Source: Streptomyces sp. 35G-GA-8 (GTDB lineage: Bacteria; Actinomycetota; Actinomycetes; Streptomycetales; Streptomycetaceae). Taken from it: a stretch of DNA of 64,000 nucleotides. The translations under genes were made by a program, and so were the position numbers. The stretch spans positions 673,243 through 737,242 of the forward strand of contig NZ_JAMHJQ010000001.1 of the NCBI RefSeq assembly GCF_023534745.1. The letters are read 5' to 3'. Positions 36,433 to 46,100 of the stretch are shown here, piece after piece; positions within the stretch are counted from its first letter, which is position 1; the number at the start of each line of letters is the position of its first letter. The notes beneath the pieces are model-generated. The model was not told where the DNA came from, did not search any database, and saw only the letters and a program-made list of their open reading frames with translations.

Positions 36433-39400
36433 CGGAGCGTGCCTTCTTCCGTGTCGGGGAGCTGGTCGAGCAGTTCGTCGAGGTGGGCGAGCCATTCGGC
36501 GGCGGTACGCACGGCCCAGCCATCCTCGGCATACGCGGCGTCGCGGCGCTGGGCCTCGGGATCGTCGTCACCCTGGTGGGCGGAGACAACGGCGATCTTG
36601 AGGGCGGAGGTGTGCCAGGCGAAGTCGGCCTGCCAGCGGCTGGTGCCCAGTTCGTAGCCGAAGACGGGTGCCTGCTTGCCGCGGTCGGCAAGTGTCTCGG
36701 CGAGGCGGAGCAAGTCCGGTGCCTCGTCGGTGTCTTCGCGCAGGATCTCCAGGATGTCCTCGTCCCAGACGGCGTCGCGGAGCGCCTGGGCAACGGCGGC
36801 TTCAGCGGCCGAGTGGTGCCCGGGGTCCGGGTCGACGGGCTTAACCACGGCCGCGGGAGCCTCGGACACAACAGGGGCGAGGGCGCCGATCAGCGAGTCG
36901 AGTTCGCCGAGCCCGCCGCAGACCGCGAGGACTTCAACCTCGAAGTCCGCGGCCTTGCTGGTGGCGAGCTGGACGCCGTCACCGCCGGCCAGAGACAGGA
37001 ACTGGGTGAGGTTGGTCCAATACAGCCAGGACCGCCAGCGTTCCTTGTGCTCATCCGTGTCCAGCACGGCTTCGGAGTCGTCGAGCACGGCGAGCGCGGT
37101 CCACTTCAGGGCCTCGGGGTCGGCGGCGTCCAGGGCGAACACGATCGGCAGCCCGGTCTCGTCCTGCGTGCGGAAGACATGGACGGGCCCGATGCCGGCG
37201 GCATCCGCTACGACCGGCTTGTCGTGGCGCTCGGTGGCGGAGAAGGTGGCCAGTTGGCCGCGCAGGGCTGCCACGAGTTCGCTGCGGCGTCCGGCCGCGG
37301 CAACCGGGGCCGTGCCTGGCTGGGCCGTCAGCCCGGTGACCAGAGCGCGGGCCCGGCGGGCCCAGCGGTCGGCATCCGGATCACGCAGGTAGGCGATCAA
37401 GGTGTCGATGGGGTTGGCGAAGACAGCATCGGCGAAGTGGGCGCGCTGGCCGCCGTACTGCTCGTACGCGGTCTTAGCCTGTTCCTGAGCCGTGCCCCGG
37501 TACGGCGGCCATACGGGCTGTGTACGGGTGGGGCGCTTCTCGAAGAGATCGATGTCCGCCCAGGTGATCTGGAAGACGGTCTCTCCTTCGGCTCGCAGGA
37601 GAGTGCGCTTCGCCGCGTCGGTGGCGATCTGGTTGTGCTCGCGGCTCGCGTGGAAGCGGAAGCCCTCGAGGTAGACCTTGACGCTCTGGGTCGGCCCGTC
37701 GATGCGCATGAAGGTGAAGTCGGTGACAGTGCCTCGGAGTTGCTGCTGCGCAGTCAGCCGCCAGTGCATGACCCCGGGACCGTTGGTGAAGCGCAGATGC
37801 CCGCTCGCATGACCGTCTTCGTCAAGGGAGGCGTCGTCGGTGACCTTCACCCAGTCGCGCAGGGCCGCCAGGAAGCGGGCTTCCAGGTCGGATTCGACCT
37901 GGGCATCCAGGCCGACCAGTCCGGTGTGGTCGACCTCGCTCCACTCCCAGCCGTCCGAGCCGTCCTGCTTGAACAGCAGGGACTCCAGCATCGTCAGCGC
38001 GGCCTGACGCGAGACGATGTCCTGGAACGGCTCCGGGGTGTAGCGGTGCAGGCAACGGTGGCAGGCCCGGCGCTGCTCCTCGGCGCACGGGCACTCCTTG
38101 AGCATCTCGTACGCCTTGGCCAGGGTGTCGCGGAACGCGATCGGGTCGGTCAGCCGGTCCAGGTAGCCGGTGCCACCGGGCAGCGAGTCGAAGAGCACGA
38201 GGAACCAGCGGCGCTCGCCGCTCTCGTTGTCCGGCATGGAGGCGACGGTGGTGGCCAGGTGCTGAGGGTCGCCGCCGAAGTGAAGGTCCACGCCGAGGCG
38301 AAGTGCGGCCCTGAACGAGTGCACCTTGGAATCGACGTCTGCGGTGGCGGCGGGGATGAGGACCCGCAGGGCTTCGGTCTCCAACTTGTGGGCGAGCAGG
38401 ACCGGTTCCTGCCGGACGCCGTCCTTCTTTCCGCGCCGCAGCGGGCACCATGGACGGTGGTGCTTGAGTGCTCCACTGCGGACGGCGAGGGAGTCGAGTG
38501 CGTCGGTGTCGTGGTCGAAGACCGGCTGGCCGTCCGCGGTGGCCGCGCCGCAGGCCGTGCACACGTGGAACGGGTTCAGGCGCACGCGGTGGCCGGCGAA
38601 GTCGTCACGGTTCGGGGCGTCGTAGCGGACGGGTCCGACGTTGATCCGGCGGATCATCGCCTTGCGGCAGTAGTCGACGCCGAACGTCTGGCTGTCGTGC
38701 CGCCAGGAGCCCGGCTCAATGGTCTCCACCGGGATGTCGACCGCGTCCACGACCGTGTAGAAGCGGCGGTCCCGGTCATCCTTGTCGTCGCGGATCTGGG
38801 CGTCTTCCCGTTTGTCCCGCGAGGTCACGGTTGCTGGTTCGACGATCTGGAACAGACAAGAGCCGTCGTCCGCGATGTGACTGGTCTTGCAGCGCGGGCA
38901 CGGTGACCGGTCCTCGGCGGCGTCCTCGGTACGCACATATCCGCAGCCCGGGCATACCCGCCAGGTGCGCCACTCCTGCCGTCCGCCGGTGGAGATCTCC
39001 AGACCGGTGATCTGATGCTTGTGGCCGTTGACGTAGAAGGTGTTGCCCGGCGCCATCTCCTCCAGGGCGATACGCCGTGGCCTCTCGTAGGAGTCGGTGG
39101 TGGAGGTGTACTTCACCTGCCCGGTCTTGGCGTCCACCCCGTCCTCGCCGTAAAGCGTCGCCGACAGAACGGTCGTGGAGTCGATCAGCGCGTAGTTGGG
39201 CAGCAGTCCCAGATCACACAGCGCGGTCTGGGCCGATGTCTCGCCCAGGTTCATCAGGCGGCGGCCAACTCCACGTCGTTCGGCGTCCAGTTCGGCCTTC
39301 TGCCGTGCCTGGTCCGGATCGGAGTCGTGTAGTTCCTCGTGGGCATCGTCGATCTCACGCAGCCGGGCCCGCAGCGCTCGCTGGCCGCGGAACCACTCCC

Positions 39401-42400
39401 GTTCGGCCTCCTCGACCCTGGAGCGCAGGTCGTGGGTGGCGTACGCGCGCAGATCGGCCTTGGCCTGGTCGTTGACACCGGAGGGGAACAACTCCATGAA
39501 CCCCTTCGCCAGCTCCTCCCCCTGGGCGATGGCCAGCTCCACCAGGTCAACCAGGTAGCCCGAAGGCCCGAACAGACGAGGCGCCTTGTGCGGCAGCGCG
39601 CGCAGCACGATGCCGTCCGCACGCACCAGCCGTCCGGCGGCCGCGAGGTCCAGCAAGTGCGCCAGATATTGGCGGCGCAGGATCTCGATGGCTGACAGAT
39701 GGCAGCCCGGGGGCACGATCGTGCCCGCGATCAGATCCTTGGGCCGCTCCAGGAAGTACAGGTCGCGGCGCCGTCGGTCGGGGATGGTCAGCAAGAACGC
39801 ATTGCCCGTACGGCGTCCCGCTCGCCCGACCTGTTGGGCGTAGCTGGCAGGGCGACGCGGCAGAGCGGCAAGCACGACCGCCGAGAGGTCACCGATGTCG
39901 ATGCCCATCTCCAGTGTCGGGGTGCACGACAGGACGTTGGGGTCCTTGAAGCCCTCGCGGCGCTTGAAGGCCTTCTCCACATTCTCCCGCTCCGGACGGG
40001 AGAGCATCCCGGTGTGCTCAGCGGTGACCACCTGATAGGTGCCCGCCTTGCGGTACAGACGACGGTAGTAGTCGTCGGTGTAGTCGCGGTCGCGGTGGTG
40101 CGCGCCCAGGCCCTCGGGCCGGTCGCCGGCCACCAGGCGGCCGTTGCGGCAGCGGTAAGAGGGGCACGGCTGCTCGTGCCACTGGTCAAGCAGGGACGGG
40201 TGGACCGTCTGCTCCCAGAAACACACCGGGCAGCGCACGTAGGCGTGACGTACCTGCTCGTCGTCCAGCAGCTGGGCCTCGATGTTGCCCGGCTTCAAGC
40301 CGTACACCCGTACCGAGGTATCAGTCGGAGTACGGACCGAGAGCAGGCCGAGCGAGGCCAGCTCTGGCAGCAGCCGATTCCAGAACTCCGGCGCCATCTC
40401 GCGCGGGAGACCGAGGCAGCGCCCTGCCCACCGCTCGTACCAGGACAACCGCCCGGTCGCGAAGTCGAACTCGCTGCCGTTCTTGGGCTGGCTGAGCAGG
40501 AACACCGGGGCCGCGACGCGCTTGGGGAAAGCCCGCATGCCTGGCGCCCGCTTGCCCCAGATGAAGTACCGGCTGGTACCCGCCTCGTCCACGTACTTAC
40601 TCAGCCACTTGTGGGCCACCGCACCCCGGGTGCGCAGCCGCTCCAAGAAGATCCGTACGAACGCCAGATAGCGTGCGTCGTGCTGAGCGATCAGCGGGAC
40701 ACCGTCGCGCACGCACTCCTCGTGGATCCGCTTGACGAGGGCTACGACGGCCGCCGCATCGTCGATACGAACTTGCGCAGCAGCGGTCCTGGTCAGCTCC
40801 AGGGTGCGGCCATTGCGCGATCGGAAGCCGAACTCCATCAGCGCTTCGAACGCGAGACGCTGCCCGATAAGACGCCACACTGGCAGACTCCCGCCACGAC
40901 CCTCGCCGGACAGCAGCCGATCAACTCCCTTGTACCCGTGCAGATCCGGCGGCACCACCGCAGCCAGAGTGTCCTTATCCGTGGTGGCCTCGACCACGCC
41001 CGCGATCAGGTCATTGAGCGGCGTCGGCTGGTCGTGCCTGAGGTGCTTGGCCAGCAGGGCGCGCAGCGAGAAGGTGTACGAACGGTTGGCGACGAACCCG
41101 GCCCGGTGCGCGGCATCCTGCACCGAGTCGTTGAACATCAGCGTCTTGTCCTCGTGCAGCTTCTTGTCGAGCTCCCCGCCCGTGAACAGCTGCGTGATCG
41201 ACGCCGCGGCCATCGCGGCCGACCCGGTTCCCAGGTAGCGGATGGCGTTGCGCTCGCCGCACGCCGCACACCAGTCTTCCCTGGCTGCGGTGTTCGCCAC
41301 CGTGCCCCCGAAGTTGACCAGTACGAACGCCGAGTCGCGGGCGGTCAGCCGCGGCTCCTTGGTGTCCTTGTCGTAGTCGTTGAGCGGATCGGGTAGCCGC
41401 AGCCGCTTGCGCGCGCCGTCCAGCACCATGAGCAAACCGCCCGAGCCCTGCGATGCCGCGCTCGTACCCCTACCGCCGGCCGTCATGGGCGCTGCTCCGG
41501 AGCCCTCGCGCGCCTCCCGTTCGGTCGCCGCGATCAGGTTCCGTACCCGAGCTTTGTCCTGACCGAGGGAGGCGCGACGGATCTTGAAGGTGTCGAACTG
41601 GACGTCGTGGTCATCGCTCTCCGGCGAGAACACCGCCCAGCCCGACCGCCCACAGTCCCGGCAGTAGATGGCTGGCAGGAACAGGTTGGCGCTCTGCCCC
41701 GACGTCGCGGTCGTCACCGGCGCCGTTCGGCCGCCGTCCGTGGCGCTGGCGTCTGCCATGCCGGCCGCGTCCCAGCGGAACTCGGCCTTTGGCCAAGGCA
41801 GTACGCCACGCAGCAGCCGGGAGACGGACCGGGCCCACTGGTGCACCTCGACGTGTACGAACGGACGCGGCTCTCCCGGAGGCGACTTGGGGTCGCGTGC
41901 GTACGACAGCAGAGCTACGAACCGGGCGAGCGCCTCGGCCGCCTTCTCCGGCTGCCGGGCCACGGCCTCCGCCCAACCGGCCGCGCCTGCACGCCACATG
42001 ACGTCCAGTACTTCGGGGCTGGTCTTCACTTCGCCGTCCAACGCCTGCATCACCGCTCGGGTGAACAGATGCCGTTTCAGGTTCTCGCCCAGCAGGAACG
42101 GATCCGGATCGGAGACCGTGGTCACTGCTTTGATGAGGTCGAGCATCGCCTCCTCTCCAGAAGCGGGATCGGGCAGAGCCAGCAGCTCGTCAGGGGTGGG
42201 AAGCCCCTGCATCTTCACGTCCGTCAGCGGGATGAACTCCTCCACCGACAGCCGGTTCTCCCCGACGATGGACTCCGCCGTGAACTCCGTACCGAAGACG
42301 TCGCTCGCCACCTCCAGCAGGCGCGTCACCCCGTCTTTGTCTGTTCCTGATGCGAGCGTCGCCGAGGTCGCCACCGGGCAGATGCGTCCCAGCGGGCGTC

Positions 42401-43169
42401 CCTTCTCGGACATGCCCACCGCGGACGCGAGCCGTCGAAGGAGCATCGCCACGTCGGTGCCCTGCGCACCGTCGTACGTGTGGAACTCATCCACCACCAC
42501 ATACCGGATGTCCGCCTCCCGCCACAGCGGGGCATCGTCCTCACGCTGCAGCAGCAGGTCCAGCATCTTGTAGTTGGTGATCAGGATGTCCGGCGGCGAC
42601 AGCTGCATGTCCGAACGCCGCGTACGCACCTTCTCGTACTGCGTTGCCGCCCGGTCCCCGATGTACAGCCCCGCCCAGAGCTTGCCGAGCGCCTCGTCGT
42701 TCTGCGTGAGCAGGTCGTTGATGCGCTGCGCCTGGTCGGTCGCGAGGGCGTTCATCGGATACAGGAACACCGCTTTGACGCCGGTCTTCCCCGCCTCCCG
42801 CTCCCGACGGCAGTGATCGAGCACCGGGTAGAGGAACGATTCCGTCTTGCCCGAGCCCGTCCCAGTAGTGACGAGGGTTGGCTCCGGCGTGTGCCCGTTC
42901 GCGGACGTCAGCCGCTCGAACGCAACCGCCTGGTGCGCGTACGGCGTGAACCCCTCGCGCTGCCATTCCAGGTGTTGGCGCCACCCGTCGTCGGCCGCCG
43001 TGAACGGAGTACGGATCCGCAGGTACGGCCCGCGGAACATCCCTGTTGTCTCGTCTCCGAGGAACCGGTGCAGTGCCTCCCGCGCACCCTCGTCCGTCAA
43101 CGCGTACGTTGTCGACAGATACTGCAACAGGCTCTCCTTGAGCCCCCGCGCCTCAAGCGTCGGCCTCAC
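36429..43169 (-). CDS. Giant DEAD/DEAH helicase with DUF1998 and C-terminal nuclease-like region
   Basis: A 2246-residue superfamily 2 helicase. The GTG at 43169 overlaps the methyltransferase stop (GTGA) and follows AGGAGG. Walker A TTGTGSGKTE is near residue 103 and DEFH near 225. The C-terminal helicase motif QQVGRAGRRTGNAF is near 1111. Several zinc-ribbon pairs occur (CRDCG, CPVC, CPGCG, CTACG). The DUF1998 signature PGGTGY near 1664 is followed by CPC...CHRCL. Near 1820-1880, LEGFRFHA then TDAAKR, LLRAEG and ITWADID resembles the Vsr/DUF559 nuclease pattern. It looks like DrmA and DrmB of DISARM joined, or like Druantia DruE. It probably unwinds or translocates invading DNA. Confidence 0.85.
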   Translation of the reverse strand: MRPTLEARGLKESLLQYLSTTYALTDEGAREALHRFLGDETTGMFRGPYLRIRTPFTAADDGWRQHLEWQREGFTPYAHQAVAFERLTSANGHTPEPTLVTTGTGSGKTESFLYPVLDHCRREREAGKTGVKAVFLYPMNALATDQAQRINDLLTQNDEALGKLWAGLYIGDRAATQYEKVRTRRSDMQLSPPDILITNYKMLDLLLQREDDAPLWREADIRYVVVDEFHTYDGAQGTDVAMLLRRLASAVGMSEKGRPLGRICPVATSATLASGTDKDGVTRLLEVASDVFGTEFTAESIVGENRLSVEEFIPLTDVKMQGLPTPDELLALPDPASGEEAMLDLIKAVTTVSDPDPFLLGENLKRHLFTRAVMQALDGEVKTSPEVLDVMWRAGAAGWAEAVARQPEKAAEALARFVALLSYARDPKSPPGEPRPFVHVEVHQWARSVSRLLRGVLPWPKAEFRWDAAGMADASATDGGRTAPVTTATSGQSANLFLPAIYCRDCGRSGWAVFSPESDDHDVQFDTFKIRRASLGQDKARVRNLIAATEREAREGSGAAPMTAGGRGTSAASQGSGGLLMVLDGARKRLRLPDPLNDYDKDTKEPRLTARDSAFVLVNFGGTVANTAAREDWCAACGERNAIRYLGTGSAAMAAASITQLFTGGELDKKLHEDKTLMFNDSVQDAAHRAGFVANRSYTFSLRALLAKHLRHDQPTPLNDLIAGVVEATTDKDTLAAVVPPDLHGYKGVDRLLSGEGRGGSLPVWRLIGQRLAFEALMEFGFRSRNGRTLELTRTAAAQVRIDDAAAVVALVKRIHEECVRDGVPLIAQHDARYLAFVRIFLERLRTRGAVAHKWLSKYVDEAGTSRYFIWGKRAPGMRAFPKRVAAPVFLLSQPKNGSEFDFATGRLSWYERWAGRCLGLPREMAPEFWNRLLPELASLGLLSVRTPTDTSVRVYGLKPGNIEAQLLDDEQVRHAYVRCPVCFWEQTVHPSLLDQWHEQPCPSYRCRNGRLVAGDRPEGLGAHHRDRDYTDDYYRRLYRKAGTYQVVTAEHTGMLSRPERENVEKAFKRREGFKDPNVLSCTPTLEMGIDIGDLSAVVLAALPRRPASYAQQVGRAGRRTGNAFLLTIPDRRRRDLYFLERPKDLIAGTIVPPGCHLSAIEILRRQYLAHLLDLAAAGRLVRADGIVLRALPHKAPRLFGPSGYLVDLVELAIAQGEELAKGFMELFPSGVNDQAKADLRAYATHDLRSRVEEAEREWFRGQRALRARLREIDDAHEELHDSDPDQARQKAELDAERRGVGRRLMNLGETSAQTALCDLGLLPNYALIDSTTVLSATLYGEDGVDAKTGQVKYTSTTDSYERPRRIALEEMAPGNTFYVNGHKHQITGLEISTGGRQEWRTWRVCPGCGYVRTEDAAEDRSPCPRCKTSHIADDGSCLFQIVEPATVTSRDKREDAQIRDDKDDRDRRFYTVVDAVDIPVETIEPGSWRHDSQTFGVDYCRKAMIRRINVGPVRYDAPNRDDFAGHRVRLNPFHVCTACGAATADGQPVFDHDTDALDSLAVRSGALKHHRPWCPLRRGKKDGVRQEPVLLAHKLETEALRVLIPAATADVDSKVHSFRAALRLGVDLHFGGDPQHLATTVASMPDNESGERRWFLVLFDSLPGGTGYLDRLTDPIAFRDTLAKAYEMLKECPCAEEQRRACHRCLHRYTPEPFQDIVSRQAALTMLESLLFKQDGSDGWEWSEVDHTGLVGLDAQVESDLEARFLAALRDWVKVTDDASLDEDGHASGHLRFTNGPGVMHWRLTAQQQLRGTVTDFTFMRIDGPTQSVKVYLEGFRFHASREHNQIATDAAKRTLLRAEGETVFQITWADIDLFEKRPTRTQPVWPPYRGTAQEQAKTAYEQYGGQRAHFADAVFANPIDTLIAYLRDPDADRWARRARALVTGLTAQPGTAPVAAAGRRSELVAALRGQLATFSATERHDKPVVADAAGIGPVHVFRTQDETGLPIVFALDAADPEALKWTALAVLDDSEAVLDTDEHKERWRSWLYWTNLTQFLSLAGGDGVQLATSKAADFEVEVLAVCGGLGELDSLIGALAPVVSEAPAAVVKPVDPDPGHHSAAEAAVAQALRDAVWDEDILEILREDTDEAPDLLRLAETLADRGKQAPVFGYELGTSRWQADFAWHTSALKIAVVSAHQGDDDPEAQRRDAAYAEDGWAVRTAAEWLAHLDELLDQLPDTEEGTLR

Positions 43170-46100
43170 GGCTTCGGCACCTCCTGCTTGACCGGGTCCC
43201 ACTCACCGTTGGCGATCGCATCGTCGAGCCGCTTCTGGAAGACGGCGTGCGCCTCGCGCATCTCCACCTCGCGGTCCGCCTTGTGGAAGGGCACCGTGTA
43301 ACCGTCGGGAATGGGGGCGCTGTCTGGAGCAGCTCGGTACGCCTCGAACTGCGCCCACGTCTCCTTCGTCTGCCGCTGCCCGATCGTGCGCGCGTTGCCC
43401 GCGAGCTTCCAACCGTCGGCGTCGAACCAGGTCACGGCCTCGTACTTCTGGAGGACGGGGAAACGGCCCCGGTACGCAGCAATGAGCGCGTCGGAATCCA
43501 TGCCGAGCCAGACCGCGACCAGGGCGTCCATCTCGACTAGGGCGGATCGGCGGGCCCGCTCGCTGCGGAGGGGCGTTTCTGGGCGCCAGTCCGGGGTCAC
43601 GTCGTCCAGGCGCTGGAGGCCGGGCCAGTCGCGGACCCAGTGTTCGTGGTCCGGCCAGGAGGGGTCGTACAGGTCAGACCAGAGGTCGGCGTAGGCGCGG
43701 GTTAGGCAGTTCAGACGGAGGGTCCGGAGCAGGAGGGCCGAGGCCAAGGGGTGGTCTGGGGTGGGGGCGGGCATGGCCTTGGCTACCTGAGGATGGAGAT
43801 TGCTGCGCCCAGTGGCGCGAAGAAAATAATCAAGAGGAAGCGAAGCGAAGAATCCCGCCGCCAAAGCCGTGTGGTTCGGTTCGGACATTGCGAGGCTATA
43901 GATGCCTCCAATGTGAGCAGTACCGGGCGGGATGATAGCTGCATACAATGCCCGTTCCGTATTGGGGGCGATCTGCAGACGCCAAGCGAGCCGGTGAAAA
44001 GTGGCAAACCTCCGGCGCGCCCTCTCCACCAGCACGGCATCGATTTTCTCCGGAGCCACCTGCTCCTCAGGGATGCGGTCCACACGCGCGATATGCCGCC
44101 GCGCGCGAGTAATCGCCCTTTCGCTCGCCCTCAGCCGTGCGAGCACCCGATGATCAACCCACCGGTCCTGCTCAGCTAGATACGCGTGGCTTCTGCCTAC
44201 CGCACGCACATACGCCGTGTCGGGTACGAAGTCCGGCGAGAGGGCGACGAGATCGACACCGTAGGGATCGTTGCTGTTGGCGTCGTGACGCTTGAACACC
44301 GGAGTGGCGACACTCAGTTGGGTGCCTTTAAGAATCACATGGCGCCAACGGTCCGGCTGAAACTCCTGGCCCGTGGTGGGGTCGGGGCGGTTGTAGTCGA
44401 TCAGGTCGTCCCTCTTGGCACCGCTCTCGTGGTATCCCGGCGAAATCCGCGGAGCCTGGCCAAGCCGCAGTGGATAGTCCGCCAGAGCCTCGATCGCCGA
44501 GGCTTCCCCCGTACTGACGGGAAACAGCAGACGGGCCTCCTCGACAGGCCTGTCGGCCTCGTCCAGCAGACGTTGCCAGACGGAGAGCAGCTCAGTGTCC
44601 ACTCGGACGACGCGGGCTCGGTGTGGCCGCTCGTCGAACTCACCGTTGCGGTACCGGATCCCTGGCACCTCTCCCGAGCCGTCGTGCTGGGCGGAGTGCC
44701 GCAGCGCGTCCGTAGAGACGAGCCAGGACAGATGATCGAAGCAGATCTCCGCAGGCCGCCCATAGATATGCACGCCAAAGTGAGCTGTGTGGCCAACTGG
44801 TTCGGGGAAGAACCGCTGTCCGGCGTTGACAAAGTCGCCGTGGATACGAAGTCGGCAGTACGCGGACTCCCGGAGGCTCCCCTCCTTGTCTCCCGTGAAG
44901 TGCGTATCCGGGTGCACCATCCCGGCAGTCCCGTCCGCCGAAGTATGCGCCCAGACTTGGGACATGAACGCTCGGTACAGATCCGGCTGGGTTCCCGTGA
45001 GCAGCGGGTACATTTGCGGGGAGCCGAACACCGAGACCTGCGCGCTGGTGTTCGTCAGTTCGCCGAGCACGTATCGACGAGCGGCCGGGGACTCCAGAAC
45101 CACCCGCCGCCGACGCTCCTTCTCTGCCGTGGACGCCTTGGCCTCCAACTCGAACCACGGCTCGTGCTCCGCGAGTACACCTGATTCGTTCCAACGCGGC
45201 CGCACCCACGGCGGGTTACCCACCTGTAGGTCGAAGCCGCCGTGTCGCGCAAAGACAAGGGCGAACTCCAGCTCCCAATGTAGGAAGCCCTGTTCTTCCC
45301 CGATGTCGCGTACCGCCCGAAGCCACGGAAACCGGTCCTCCGGGTTGTCGATGTCCATCCCCATGAACCCGGGAAGCGTCTCTTCGAAGCTCTTCAGTTC
45401 ATCGAGGCTCTTCAAACTGTCCATGAGGGTGCCCTCGGGCACATCGGCCGTGCCCAGCATCGCTTCCAAGAACTCCAACCAGTCGTCGAGATCCTTGAGA
45501 GGGACGATCGGCCGCCGTACCGGTGTCTTAGTCTTGACCGGGCCCTTCTTCGCCGCCTTCGGCGCGACCCGGCGTACTTCCACGACCACGTCGTCGTCCG
45601 CGGACAGTTCGAGATCTTCGAAGGAGGTCTGCTCAGGCCCCAGCGAGAACAGAGCTGTCGCCTCGACGAATCGCGGCGCGGGCGTCGGTGCGGCAACGAT
45701 CGCCGGGGCGGGAGCGGCCTCGGTCCCAGGCTGCTCTCCGGTCAGCGGCACTCCGCCGAGCACCTCGCTGAGGCCGTCCGCGTCGCTGACCACAGTCCGG
45801 GCTGCGTACTCACCGTCGGTCCCGTCCAGCAGCCCAGCCTTCTCGACCGGCCAGAACCACAGGGCGCACCAAGCATCCATGACCTTCTTGAGTCGCCAGT
45901 ACGGAGTGTCGACGGCGTTGAAGAGGTCCTCCAGGACCTTTTCCTTCGGCACAGCCTGATCAGGGTGCTGGAGGAAGGCGTACTCGGGATCCGTCGGATC
46001 GGCCTGCCAAAGGTCGATCCGACGCGCAATCTCCTTCTCGGAGAGTTCCATGCGCTTGACCACGGCCGCCCACAGGAACTCGACCCGCCGGGCGGCATCC

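Noticed and set aside
34813-38906. Long plus-strand frames opposite the UvrD and DUF1998 helicase genes
   Set aside because: Antisense shadows; helicase motifs are all in the minus-strand frames and overlaps between those genes support them.
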